Source: Sitta carolinensis (lineage: Eukaryota > Chordata > Aves > Passeriformes > Sittidae). From it: DNA of 64,000 nucleotides. The notes beneath the pieces were generated by a model that did no database searches, was not told the DNA's origin, and worked only from the letters and a program-made list of their open reading frames with translations. Below, piece by piece: positions 44,005 to 55,169 of this stretch. Numbering within the stretch: the first letter of the stretch is position 1; each line of letters opens with the position of its first letter. The DNA lies in assembly GCA_032173965.1 (NCBI GenBank), contig CM063292.1, positions 2,246,001 through 2,310,000 of the forward strand. Direction: 5' to 3'. Both the position numbers and the translations under genes were made by a program.

Positions 44005-45886
44005 GAAATCTTTATTTTCTCTACACTCAAGGAGATGCATCCCACGTTTCTATTTCCAAAAATGATGCTGAGAACAGAGCTGGCAGCCACTGAGGTTTCA
44101 GGGTGGGTTTGTGCCCAGGGTCTGCACCCCCAGAATGGGCTCACTCTGCCCTGGGCCATCCCTGCAACAGGCAGGGGCAGCCCCAGGAATGATCTAGAAA
44201 GAAAAAAAAGAGAACACGTGAGAAAAAAAGCCTCATCTGACCAGGATTTGGACTCGAATCTCTGGGATTCAAGGAGCAACACAAACCTTCCTGTTGGTGG
44301 GAGCAAACGCCACAACCCAGCTTTGAATCCCTACTTTATTTTCATGTAGATAGAAAAAAAAAAAAAAGAAACCAAAATCCTTGCAATATCAGACAAAAAA
44401 CCCTGTTGGAATGCAAGAAATTAACCCCCCTCTGAGACCCTCAGAGGGAGAAAAGAGTGCAGAAATTGAATTAAAGCCTTTAGAGAAATTAAAATATATT
44501 AAACCATATAAATATGAGGTAGAAGTTTTAGTTTCGTGTAAGTTTATGTTTAGTAAGTAAAAATACATTTAAGTATCATGTTTTTAAGTTGTGGGGTTTT
44601 TCTGTTTTGGTTTTTGTTTTTTTGGTTTTTTTTTTTTTTTGTTTTTGTTTTTTGTTTGTTTGTTTTGTTTTGTTGTTTTTTTTTCATTTAAGTAGAAATA
44701 CATTTTAAGTGCCTTAAGAGGGTGGAATACCCTAAATCCTAGTTAAAAGTTCAGTACCTTAGGTCTAGCCATGAACAAAACATAGCAGAATAATATTTAC
44801 TATTAATATATAATATATTCTTAGAACAGATAGAGCCATTTACATGAAGAGATAAAACTAGATATGCAAAAATGTGTAAGAACTGACACTGCTTCTCATA
44901 CTTTACGATTGCATTTGAATAGGTGTAAAGAAAACATTTTAGAATGGATGATTTATGAACAAAAGTCCCCCGTGTTAGGGCTCTCTTCTCACACACACAC
45001 AGAAGAAGAAGAGAAAAATGCAGGAGCTGCAGTTGCTGCTGGGATTCTGTACCAAAAGCTTCAGCATGCACTCTGTGAACTCTTTGAGACAGAGGTATTC
45101 ACACAATAAAACACTTTACAGCAAGCAACAACTGCTCTTGTCTCGTTGAAGACACAGCCCCGTGCAAAACTCCACAAAACTCCAATTCCTGCCAGCCCAA
45201 GGAGTAACACTTCACCCTGGCCACAGGTTGAGCTGGGCAGTGAGAATGTGAAGGCAGAGCTGAGGGAAGGGCACCCCCAGCTCTGATTGCTGGAGATAGA
45301 CCAAAAAAAATCCCTATGGACACCCCCTCTGCTCCTTTCCCACCCAAAAAACCCCACGAGAAGCTCCAAATGCAAACCCACAAGTGCTAGTAAGAAAATG
45401 CCTTTTATCATACCTCTGCTGCCCTGCTGGATTCTGGAATTCCTGGGGTTTCCTGGAGCACCACGAAGAACACAGGATTTTTTTTAAAAGAAATTATGGG
45501 TGGTCCCCAATCCAAGCAGCTGTGTCACAAGAGTGTCCTGTCCTGGTGGAGTCACCAGAAATCGAATGTCTTCTTCCTGGTGCTAAAATTGTCAGCCAGA
45601 GTGGGTTAGGTGATGAAAAGAATCTCTCTAAAAGGATTCTTACAGTGCACAAAGCACTGAATGAAAAGATATTTAATATATTTACAGTTTTGTATTTTTA
45701 GCCAATTAGCATAACTGGCAAGAACCCCCTCAGTTAGAGGCATAGGTGAAGAGGTAATTCCTCCCTGGTTCTACCCTTTCCTGCAGTCCCTCAGAGGGGT
45801 TACTTGAGATCCCAGGGGTTAATTCTTGAGGCTCTGATAATTGATTAAGGGGGTCAATAGAGGGGTTAATAATTATGAGCCAAATG

Positions 45887-46290
45887 GGAAGGGACACTTG
45901 GGTGTCATGGATCAAACAGTGCCAGTCCAGCCCAGGGCAGCCCAAGGCCTCAGGGTCACCCATCCTGTGCCCTCTCAGCAGAGTGACAGGGGCTGCTTAT
46001 TAGCTTTATTCATATTTATTATTAATTAGTACTATTAGTTGTATTAGTGTTTATTATCATCTCCTGGAAGCGTTGGCATCTATAGTATTGGTATTAGCCA
46101 TGAATACAATCATCAGTTTTACTGTTGGATTCTCTGAAATTCTATTTACAATATTATCTTTGAGGATCCAGTAGTAAAACCACCAATTGCAACCTAAAAC
46201 TGTGATTATTCCTTATAATAAATAGTAGATTCATTAGTATTGGTAGTAATTAGTGCATTCTTAGCTACCACAGGGGTCTAAATGTGTCCT
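45887..46290 (-). repeat. right arm of the inverted element (404 bp)
   Basis: Reverse complement of the left arm; apart from the two small indels I see no substitution. Such identity implies a recent event or ongoing gene conversion, or an assembly effect. Confidence 0.9.
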
Positions 46291-46619
46291 AACCCAAGCA
46301 CCTCTCTAACTCACACCCCTTCCACCCTTCTGCTTTCCACTACTGCATTACACTGAAGTGCCTGGGACAGCCCAAAAACCAAATTTCACCAGTGTCTCTG
46401 AGCAAATTTGGAGTTAAAAACCCACATCCAAACCTTCCCCATGCATGTACAGAGGAGATTACCTGAAAAAACCTCAAATCCTTCTGCCAAGCAGGGATTA
46501 ATGGGATTGCTCTTCCCAGTATTGCTGTGGCTTCTCCAGAGCAGTGACTCGAGTCCAGATTTGCTGCTGGTTGCCACCTCAGCCCACAAGCCAGAGCTGC
46601 TCCCTGGGCCAGCACTCAC

Positions 46620-46747
46620 CTGGAACCAGTCAGTGCAGGTGTAGGAAGCATCTTCAGGGGTGCAGAAGTTACACTCCATCCTGGCTGTGCCTCTGATCTC
46701 CACTTCCACCACGGCTGGCATGGAGATCTCCAGCTTGCTGGCTGCAG
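46620..46747 (-). CDS. immunoglobulin V-type domain exon (MCAM/BCAM-like), partial gene
   Basis: 128-bp exon on the minus strand, bounded by TCTGCCCCACAG| and TTCCAG|gtgagt. It reads AASKLEISMPAVVEVEIRGT, ARMECNFCTPEDASYTCTDW, FQ. The pattern (hydrophobic-P-V-V-E-V-E, G-x-A-x-M/L-x-C on the B strand, then W-F on the C strand) is that of the N-terminal V domain of MCAM/CD146 and BCAM, cell-surface adhesion molecules, and in MCAM an exon also ends near the D-W-F. It starts in phase 1 and ends in phase 0. The second half of the domain (with the Y-x-C of the F strand) is not found downstream (46.6 kb down to 38 kb); the inverted element begins 330 bp away. Family name is tentative. Confidence 0.55.
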
Positions 46748-46778
46748 CTGTGGGGCAGAATTCGCTTTTAGGGGTGGG

Positions 46779-46912
46779 GAGGGTGGGAAAGGAGGGTGGG
46801 AAAGGAGAAAGAATGGGGAAGGAGAAATGACGGGAAAGGAGAAAGAGTGGGAAAGGAGAAAGAGTGGCAAAGGAGAAAGAGTGGGAAAGGGGAATGGCAA
46901 AGGGGAGTGGGC
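46779..46912 (+). repeat. homopurine tract (GGAAAGGAGAAAGAGT)n
   Basis: About 130 bp nearly free of pyrimidines on the + strand, with GTGGGAAAGGAGAAAGA repeated. It lies immediately upstream (minus sense) of the Ig exon acceptor, thus a polypyrimidine tract in that transcript. Can form triplex DNA. Confidence 0.9.
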
Positions 46913-47362
46913 TGTTGGAGCACAGCCTGTCCCCATCTGCATCCCCCAAAAGCTGTGGGGCAGAGCCATGTCCTGTGCCAGTGTCCCCTAGACATCATGT
47001 CCCGTGACAGCCCACTGTCCCTCTGCTCTCAGCATCCACAGAGAGCCCAGGGGCTCAAGCCACTGCTCCTGCTCCCAGAGAGGGGACAGTGTCCACACTG
47101 GCTGTGTCCCCAGGACACTGCTGGCAGCAGCATGGCCCTGAGCAGCCAGGGCTCCCCTGACATTCCACAAGCTCTGATCCTGCTGCCCCAGCAGTCAAAG
47201 CATCCATCCCTGCAGCATTCCCAAGGCTGCCCCTCGCTGCTGCTCTGCCCACCCAGGGCACAGGACCCACCCCCCTGTGAGCAGAGCTGGCCCATCCCTG
47301 CATCCCACCTTCCTCCCAGGAATGGAGCTGCTGGCAGGAGAGGATGGGGCAGATAACGGCTA

Positions 47363-48018
47363 TTGATCCAGGGCAGGGCATGGAGCAGCTTCCCAAGGGA
47401 TTGGGAGCAGGGTATTTGGTCCAGGGCAGGGCATGGAGCAGCTTCCCAAGGGATTGGGAGCAGGGTATTGATCCAGGGCAGGGCATGGAGCAGCTTCCCA
47501 AGGGATTGGGAGCAGGGTATTGATCCAGGGCAGGGCATGGAGCAGCTTCCCAAGGGATTGGGAGCAGGGTATTGTCCAGGGCAGGGCATGGAGCAGCTTC
47601 CCCAGGGTATTGGGAGCAAGGTATATGATCCAGGGCAGGGCATGGAGCAGCTTCCCAAGGGATTGGGAGCAGGGTATTGGTCCAGGACAGGGCATGGAGC
47701 AGCTTCCCAAGGGATTGGGAGCAGGGTATTGGGTCCAGGGCAGGGCACAGAGCAGCTTCCCAAGGGATTGGGAGCAGGGTATTGGTCCAGGCAGGGCATG
47801 GAACAGCTTCCCAGGTTGGGAGCAGGTATTGGCAGGCAGGCTATTCCCAAGGGATTGGGAGCAGGGTATTGGCCCAGGGCAGGGCATGGAGCAGCTTCCC
47901 AAGGGATTTGGAGCAGGGTATTGGTCCAGGGCAGGGCATGGAGCAGCTTCCCAAGGGATTGGGAGCAGGGTATTGGTCCAGGGCAGGGCATGGAGCAGCT
48001 TCCCAAGGGATTGGGAGC
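47363..48018 (+). repeat. minisatellite, ~54-57 bp unit, ~12 copies
   Basis: The unit runs GGTATTGGTCCAGGGCAGGG, CATGGAGCAGCTTCCCAAGG, GATTGGGAGCAG. One unit (47805-47850) is shortened and rearranged. It lies in the presumed first intron of the minus-strand Ig gene. Open frames on both strands are by-products. Confidence 0.96.
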
Positions 48019-48536
48019 AGAGCAGAGACCAAGGGTGGCATCACAGCAAGGCTGGAGTGTCACTGCCACCATCCCTGCCAAAGCAAAAGGGGTTCTGCAC
48101 ACTCTGAGCTGGCACAGGGCCCTCCAGAGGGGACAACAGCCTGTCCCCAATAACAGAGCCAGCCCAGCCTGCGGACAAGAGGTTTGGAGGAAGCGATTGC
48201 ATCAGCATCTCCCTTGATAGCACCTGCTTGGTAACAGCCACCTTCAAAGGGCAGCGCCGTGCCCACAAAATGCTCTTTGTTTGGAGTGGGTATGGGGTGG
48301 CACAAAGCCAAAACACAGCCAGGAGCCCTTCTGCCTTCAGCAAAGCCCCAACATGCAGGATCAGCCACCTCAGGACTCCCCAACACACAGGTTTTGGCCT
48401 CACCCATCCCCTCAGCACATTAGAGTTGGCACTAAGCAAAAAGGGATGAGCAAAGCACTGCACAGCAAAGGAAGTGCTGGAAAAAGAGGTGGAAATCCCA
48501 CAGATAAGCACACACCATCTAAGCTGGCCTCAGACA

Positions 48537-48690
48537 CTTCCAGGGAAACAGGGCAGCCACGGCTGCTCTGTGGGGCTGCTCCATCTTCCAGGGAACAGTT
48601 TCTCCCCGATAATCCATCTCACCCTGCCCTCTGACAATGTGAAACCATTCCCTCCTGTCCTGCCCTCGTCCAAAGTCCCTCAAAGAGCCG
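48537..48690 (-). mobile_element. CR1 LINE 3' UTR fragment
   Basis: CTTCCAGGGAAACAGGGCAG, ATCCATCTCACCCTGCCCTC, AATGTGAAACCATTCCCTCC and CTGTCCTGCCCTCGTCCAAA in order, in reverse complement. Confidence 0.75.
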
Positions 48691-48722
48691 GGATTCAGGC
48701 AGGGGCGAGGTGGGAAACTCAC

Positions 48723-48753
48723 CGCATCCTGCAACTGCGGCAGAAACCTTCAT
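48723..48753 (-). CDS. possible first coding exon of the minus-strand Ig gene
   Basis: On the minus strand an ATG (48753) reads MKVSAAVAGC and reaches a strong donor, GGATGCG|gtgagt, in phase 1, which matches the phase needed by the 46747 acceptor. It sits at the edge of a CpG-rich patch (48720-49270) suitable for a promoter. Against it: the N-terminus is short and only weakly hydrophobic for a signal peptide, and phase agreement alone occurs by chance one time in three. Confidence 0.25.
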
Positions 48754-49280
48754 CCTCTGCAAGGCAGCAACTCCCGCGCTCCCTTCCCATCACCGCGCTC
48801 CCTTTCCATCACACGGAAAAGCTTTCGGAGGTGAAGCCTCCAGCTTTCTCCAGGTGCTGCCAGGTTCCCACCCGGTATCCAGGAGAGGTGGAGCCTGGAT
48901 TGATGCCACCTGGTGCCAGGCTCAGCATCCCGCGCGGGTGGTGGCAGCCGAGGCACGGCCAACCTGGCACTGGCAAAGAAGGAACCCCCCCCCCTCAAAA
49001 AAAACCCATCTGGCAGATGTTGCGCCCCCCTCCAGCTGTGCCAGCTGTGCCGGTAGCCGGTTTCGTAGCGCCATCCAGTGTCTGCCAGGCGAACTGCACC
49101 GCTGGCTCCCGGGCCGGGCAGCGCTTGGCCCCGGGGAGGGGGCGCGGCTCACGGAGGGAATTTTGGCTCCCGGCGCCGTCAAGGCCGGGATGTGGCTGGA
49201 AAACCCTCCCGGGGTGATGTGCTGCACCTGCTCTCCCGCTGGGAAAAGCACGGGGGTGAAGGGGCGTTCTGGGCAGGGCT
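48754..49280 (-). promoter_or_regulatory. CpG-rich patch, candidate promoter
   Basis: CpG-rich sequence (CATCCCGCGCGGGTGG, GGTTTCGTAGCGCC, GGGGGCGCGGCTCACGG, CCCGGCGCCGTCAAGG) just upstream, in minus sense, of the candidate exon at 48723-48753. No TATA box. Confidence 0.3.
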
Positions 49281-52200
49281 GTCACCCCGTGGGTCCCTCG
49301 GTGCCTGGTGCAGGTGAATAGCCAAGGTGAGTGTGCCAGAAGCTCTTCGGGGTTGATGAGGGAAGGGAAGCCCTTCCCAAGGTGGGGGAGCAGTGTCGGG
49401 GTTCCACAGGAAGGGGCAGAAAGGATGGGCTGTGCCCAGCTGCTGCAGAGCTCCCCTCTTTAGATTCTCAGATGTCTAACACATGGTGCCTCTGCCTGCT
49501 CTCAGTGCTTTGGGGCTCTCTCCACTGAAGGCTGCTGAGTTTCCTCGGGATTGCGGGAAGGAGACGTGCTGAAATCCCCTTATTCCTCCCTCCAGACATG
49601 GAACATCTCCAGATGTTTCCTCTTGCCCTGTGGGACGTGTCCAAGAAAACCCAGGGGACTCCTCGCTGCCCTTCCCACTGGGATTGGGGCATGTTCAGCT
49701 TTTAAGTCTCTAAACGCAGAGAGATGAATCCTGCTACTAAAACATTTGATTTCATCCTTCTCTGGATGATTTACAATTGAAATTGGAAGATTCCCATGGA
49801 GAAACACCACTTTGATTTGTTTTAATGTATTTTTTTCCCCTTCACAGGAGACTGAACTTCCCAAATCTGTTGTACTGCAGCAGAGGGAAGCTGCTGGGAA
49901 GGGCTCTGCTGTGGCTCCTTTAGGAAGGGCCCGAAGGCAAGGCTGAGTCACTGAGACAGAGCTGCAGAGAGGGGCTGGACAGTAATAAGACACATCTGTC
50001 CTCTGTGGCTGCATCCCAGATGTGAGTCACATCCTCTCCTTCCTCACTTCCAACTCCAGGCCATGTTTGGACAAGGTCACTGCAGCTCCTTGTCCAGCCA
50101 GGACACACGGGGGGGGTCTTGGCTGAGTTGTTTTTTTCCCCCAAAGCACTTGGAGCTCATCTGCCAGCAGTCCTTGCCGTGGGCTCAGCCAAACTTGCCC
50201 CTCCACAAGGAAAGAGGGATGGACAGCTCTGTAAATGCTGGATAAGCTGGAAAATCCCAGAAAATCAGCATGCTTTCTCTCTCCCCCTGGCTGGGGATGG
50301 AGCTCAGGGATGGAGCAGGATGCAGGACTGAGAAGGCCAAACGCACCAAGCAGTTCCCTTCTCTCCTGGTGCTATTTCTGACAGTGCTGCAGAAGCTTTT
50401 TGTAGTTTTATTTCAGCCCTAAGGCTTTTCCATGCGTTGTGGCTTCCCAAGGAAGAGGAGGAATGCTGAGCTGGCTGGCTAGGGACCAGCAGGCTCTGGA
50501 GCCCCCACCAGCAAGAAATGCCAGCCCTGAGCCCGGGAAGCTCTTGCAAAAGGTGAAATCCTTGTGTGTGAATTCCTGCAAAAGGTGAATTCCGTGCTGG
50601 GAATGGAGACTGAAGGGAGGTTTTCCTCCTCCTTTTCCAGCCAGGATGGAGGCAGGTGTGTTTTCCCCCGGAGCACGCTGTCTTTATCTGGCAGACAATC
50701 TGCTCAGCTGCATCCCCAAGCTTGTGCTTTATGAGCCATTTCTGCACTTTCTCCATGAAATGGGACATCTTCAGCTGGATAAAAATCCTGTGGGGCCAGG
50801 TGGGACACGAATTCTCTTGTGTCACCTCTGCTCAAGGTCACCCTGTCCGGCCTTTAGCTTTTAATCAAGGATAAACACCTTTCCTTCTCCCTGGGGATTG
50901 GGAATTCAGGGTGTGAGCAAGCCCTTTCAGCAAGAAATCCAGGGATCTGGCTCAAAAAAAAAAGCAAAAGACTGAGGTCCTCAGGGGATTGCTGTGGGGC
51001 TGGCAGCCAGCAAAGCTACTTGCTTGCCGAAGGGAGGCAAAATTGAGCAGTTTTCCTTGGCTGGCCTCTCCTGCCACTGCGTGTGCCGCTTCAAGGCAGA
51101 ATGCTCGGGGACATGAGGGGACAGCAGGGCCACTGCTTGCTTCCCGCAGGCTCCCAGCTTTGCTGTCACTCAGGCCGTGCTGGAAGTGGGTCTGAACTGA
51201 CCTTTCCCCACTGCAGCCCCGTGGGTTGCTGCTTTAGCCTGTGGGTTTTGGCATCCAGCCCCTCCATCCCTCCCAGAGGGGGATGGCTGCTTGAAAAGGA
51301 GCCGGTGCCTGGAGCAGGCGAGGAAAAGGATGCTTAGCTGCGGGGTCAAGTTTCCCAAGATGGCACTGTGGTGGTTTTTTTTTTGAAGCTGTCACTGCCA
51401 GCTGAAGGGAAAAAAAAATAAAAAACAAAAACCAAACCTCCTGGATAATGTGGGTCTGCGCAGGGCAAATATTTGACGTGCTGAATAAATGAGCAGGAGG
51501 GAGACGTCAGGGAGAGCAGGGAGCTCTGAGTCATGTTCCCACAGTGCCCCAGACACCTTCCCGGCAGGCAGCTGCCAAATGTCCCTGTCCCTGCAGCGTG
51601 GCAGGCAGAGGAGAGTGTTCCCACAGCCCTGCTGGCAGCCAGGGAACTTTGCAGATCTTGCAGATCTCCAGGGGTGCCGTGGATCCCCCCCAGGCGGGCT
51701 GGGACAGCCCCAGGAGGGAGAAGCAGCAAGGGGATGTCTGAGAATGGGATTTTGGGTTGGGGCTGCTGGTTCTGCCCCTCCTCCCCTCCCTTTCTCGGGG
51801 ATGCTGAGTGCATTCCAGCCTTATTCCCATTCAGGATGCTCCCGTTGAGCAAACAGCCTGGGGATGCTGCAGCCATCTCGCTGTCAGCAGGATGGGCTTC
51901 ACCTCCTGGCTCCGGCACAGGTTTGGGGTGAAAATAGCGGCCAATTTCCTCCCTGCCAACGTGCAATTTAAGCCTGTGGTGAAGCAGCAGCGTTTCTCTA
52001 GCTGGAAAGCTGCTCGGTGTGAGCATTTGAGCAGAGCTCTGTGGTTTTCCTGCCCGTCCGCCTGCAGCTGCAGGGGAAAAGCGGAAGATCTCGGCTGAAC
52101 TCTCGTTTCCCATCAGGGCAGCGCTTGTGCACAGCGGGGAGGGCCAACCTGCAATTCAGTCTCCAGCTCTGGGCACAATACAGCCTGTGTCCTGCTGCTG

Positions 52201-52508
52201 ACAGCCATCCTGTGCAGGGACAGGCTGTCCCAGCCTCGTGCTCACGCTGGTGGCACCGGTGCCTGCAGGGACAGCTTGTGCCTCTGAGGACACGGAGTAT
52301 TTGTGATGTGCGTCGGCTTCGCTGCCTGTGTGTGCCTGGGAAACGCTCTCTCCCCCGCCGGCTGCATCCTGAGGTTTGTGGATATGAAAGTCCACATGCC
52401 TCTTTCTTCTTTTTAATTGCTATAATTTGTCTGGCTCTTACCCGTGGTCAGGAGCAAGGCTTGGCTCCGAGTTCCCTCCGTGGATTTATTTTGGTTTCGA
52501 TGCCGTGC

Positions 52509-52540
<32 letters not shown>

Positions 52541-52560
52541 ACCCAAACCACCCCAGCCCC
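49281..52560. other. intergenic, no gene recognised
   Basis: Mostly single-copy sequence. A-run at 52508-52531. Frames near 50640-50860 are open on both strands but match nothing I know; no splice-site pair supports an exon. Confidence 0.45.
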
Positions 52561-52569
52561 TCGCGCGGT

Positions 52570-52860
52570 GCCCTGGGTGTGCATCCCGTGCCCGGGTAAT
52601 TTTCCTCGCTGGAGTAATTTCCTTGCCCCCAGTGGGACTCCTCTTGTGAATAAAGCTATGTGGGATAAGAGGCTGAAAACCACAGCCTGGGAAATTTATG
52701 CAGAGGAGGGAAGGAGGGAGATTGTTCCTAGCAGGCGAGCGGCGGCGCTGATTGCTGTTCTCATGGCAGGCGGACGGGGCTGGGGCTCATTAGCGGGCGG
52801 CGGGAGGCAGGGCAGGGTTCGCGAGCTCACAAATTGCCTCGGAGCAGAGGTTGGTGCCTC
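52570..52860. promoter_or_regulatory. candidate regulatory block, CpG-moderate
   Basis: GGGTAATTTTCCTCGC, GGAGTAATTTCC, GCGGCGGCGCTGATTGC, GGGCTCATTAGCGGGC: paired ATTA cores in CpG-containing, low-repeat DNA. Enhancer-like by composition only. Confidence 0.25.
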
Positions 52861-53559
52861 CTGCCCTGGCTGCCGTGGGGATGGGTGCCCAGCGGGATGG
52901 GGTTGGGCTGGGAGCGCTTCCCTGTGCCAGGCATGGGGGGCTCGGTCCGGCCCCCGTTTTCCAGCAGCCTGGAGTCTGTGATCCTGTTTTCTCTCTTGAG
53001 CAGGAAGGGAGGATGCGCGGCTCTTCTGGGGCTCGTTGGCAGCGAGTCGGGGTCTCTCTGTGGTGTGAAGACAGGGGCTTGAAACATCAGGAAAGGGAGT
53101 AGTTGAGAAAAATAGAGGGTCCCAAGCATAGAGAGGTGAAATTTAAATTATCATGGGCCAGAAAAAGCTAAAGCTTGATGGTTTTTCATGAGGAGAGTGC
53201 CAGGAACAGCCTGGGCTGAGCAGAGGGCATGGAGCAGGGGAAGGGCTGAGCTGGTATGGGACACATCCCCTGGGACACGTCTCGTGGTCCTTTTCCTGCA
53301 CACACAATCTATGTCCCCATCCCTGCGGGACTTCCCAGGAGCGGCTCCCACACCCAGGCTCATCCTGCACCCATCCCTGTGGCCCGGGCACCCCCAGCCC
53401 CTGGGCAGAGGGGATCAGCACCATCCATCCCCCCCCCCCAGACCCCGCTGTCACGCCGAGCCCCGGCAGAGCCAGCGAGCTGCGTGTCCCCACGCCGGCA
53501 CTGCCACCCCAGGTGGCCTTGTTTTCCTCGGCAAAGGCGGATGGGAGCCACCATCTTCT

Positions 53560-54300
53560 GAGCAAAGAGCATTTTTAATCTCCTGCTCCCGCTCCGTGCA
53601 ATTAACTTGATTCCCTCCCCTCGTTTCCTGCAGAGGTTTAATTAAAATGCATTGTTCGCCTCGCCAATTATTTGCTCTGTCCCCCGGATAACCTCTGTGC
53701 AGCGGCTGCTTCTTGGGGCTTTTATTTCTTTCTTTCTTTTTCTTTTTTTTTTCTTTTTTTTTTTTTTATTATTCTTCTCCTTGTTGTTATCGAGGTTTCT
53801 CTCCGCTCCCCCCTCCCCTCCTCGGCAGCTCCAGCAGCTTTTACCTGCCCGGGGGAGAGCAGGGGATGGGGGAATTATGGCAGCGCTGCAGCCCTGCACG
53901 CTCCGGGGCGAGCGGGGGCCGCTGCATCCCTGCGGAGCCGGGGCTGGAGGGGGAGCGCACGGAGCTCCGCGCCCCCGAGCAGCTGAAACAACAAGACCTT
54001 GTTGACTCTCTTTGAGTTCCCGGCACTCGGCAGCTGCTGCTCCAGCAGGTGATAATTGAAACCGGGAGCGAACCTGGATGGCGGCAGGGGTTGAGCTGTA
54101 GTTCAGCCTTCAGCCCCCTCCCTCCTCGCCCCGCTGCCGCCGGGCTCTGCACAGGGTGCCCACCCCGGGGGCGGTGGGCGACAGGCCCCGAGGGGAGGGG
54201 TGGTGGGGCAGGGAGGGAGCGGCTGCAGCTCCGCAAGGTCATCCCTGGAGGAGCCGTTCGGGGAGAAGGGGTGTTCAGCGCTTTCTAAAAATAACCCCGT
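53560..54300. promoter_or_regulatory. candidate regulatory block / small CpG island
   Basis: Two parts around a T-rich run (53730-53775): an AT-core part (GCAATTAACTTGATTCC, GGTTTAATTAAAATGC, CGCCAATTATTTGC) and a CpG-rich part (53790-54260; CTCCGGGGCGAGCGGGGGCC, CTGCCGCCGGGCTC). No exon could be supported on either strand. Confidence 0.3.
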
Positions 54301-54838
54301 GGCAGGACCGAAATAACAAGCTGCTCTGGAGCAGTGCTGGGCTTGAAGCCGGGCCAAGGCAGCTGCTGCCGGGCCGGCGGCGGCCCCTCGGGTGTGCAGT
54401 GCAGCTGGACCTGGCGGGGGGGGCCACGGGAGTTCCCCACACCGGCCAGGGGGCGAACGTGGGCCACGGGATGGCTTGGAGAGATGCTGATGCTCAGCCT
54501 GGAAGCGGGGGAGGAAGGGCAGGGTGTGCTCTTGGGAAGGTTCCTTAGGAAGTGGGGTTGATCCTCTCGGAGGAGCTGGGTGTTGGGAGGGGGGCACATG
54601 GCCATGTGGTTTTCTGTTTTTCCACGGGGTCCAATTTGGAGAGCAGGACTCGTGTCTGGATCTGTTGGAAAATGCTGGGTGTCTGCAGAGTGTCAGCATC
54701 ATCTCCTCCTGCGAAGTCTCCTTAACGTGTCCCCAAAGGCTTCCCAGCTCTTGCCTTTTGCAGATCCTGCCCCAGTTCTTGGCTTTCCTTGCAGGGGCTC
54801 TGGCAAACGTCATGTTCCTGGTGGTCCCACACGCTGGG

Positions 54839-55169
54839 ATTTGCTGGCTTGCTGATACTGAGGTGAAAGTCTGGCCTTGGAAGGGTCATCAGGCTCTGTG
54901 CAGCTCCAGGATGCAAACCAGGGACTCCCTGCTTGCTCTGGCAGCCCGAGGGGGGAGGGTGGAATTTCTGGAGATCCGGGATGATATTTAGAGAGAACTC
55001 CTCACCCTCTGCACCCACCTGAAAGGAGGTCAGAGCCAGGTGGGGATGGTCTGTCCTCTCAAGGAACAAGAGACAGGATGAGGAATTGAGATGCTGGAGC
55101 TGGGGAGGCCAGGCTGTGTTTTCTTATTCCCTGGGATGATTTTGGGAGCCAACACTGCTCTTCCCACAG
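54839..55169 (+). repeat. dispersed repeat, copy 2 (CR1-containing composite)
   Basis: Same limits as 42101-42401 (GATTTGCTGGCTTGCTGATA to CACTGCTCTTCCCACAG). Its CR1-like middle is better preserved: CCACCTGAAAGGAGGTCAGA, GCCAGGTGGGGATGGTCTGT, CCTCTCAAGGAACAAGAGAC. Confidence 0.75.

Larger units (their letters stand above)
42925..46290. mobile_element. 3.37 kb element with ~410-bp inverted terminal arms
   Basis: Outer ends are AGGACACATTTAGACCCC on the left and its exact complement on the right; bases just outside (42924 and 46291) do not pair. No target-site duplication is visible. The interior has no credible long coding frame but contains a CTCAAGTAACCCC-type repeat, a run capable of forming a G-quadruplex (43983-44004), and oligo-T/G sequence (44590-44690). 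Inside the arms, weaker inverted similarity continues (AGAATTAACCCCTG..., TCAAGTAACCCC on the left; GGGGTTACTTGAG, CAGGGGTTAATTCTTGAG on the right). It could be a non-autonomous DNA transposon, two inverted LTR-type units, or an inverted duplication. Confidence 0.7.

Noticed and set aside
44225..44330. tRNA-like text (GGACTCGAATCTCTGG, box-B resemblance)
   Set aside because: No box A at the right distance and no acceptor stem pairing; not a tRNA gene and not clearly a SINE.
47029..48217. 373-codon - and 284-codon + frames over the 54-bp array
   Set aside because: Simultaneous opposite-strand openness driven by the repeat; 3' part runs into ordinary intergenic DNA.
50304..50864. Overlapping open frames on both strands with helix-like sequence near 50650-50830
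   Set aside because: No splice-site pair, no recognisable family, and both strands look equally plausible, which suggests chance.
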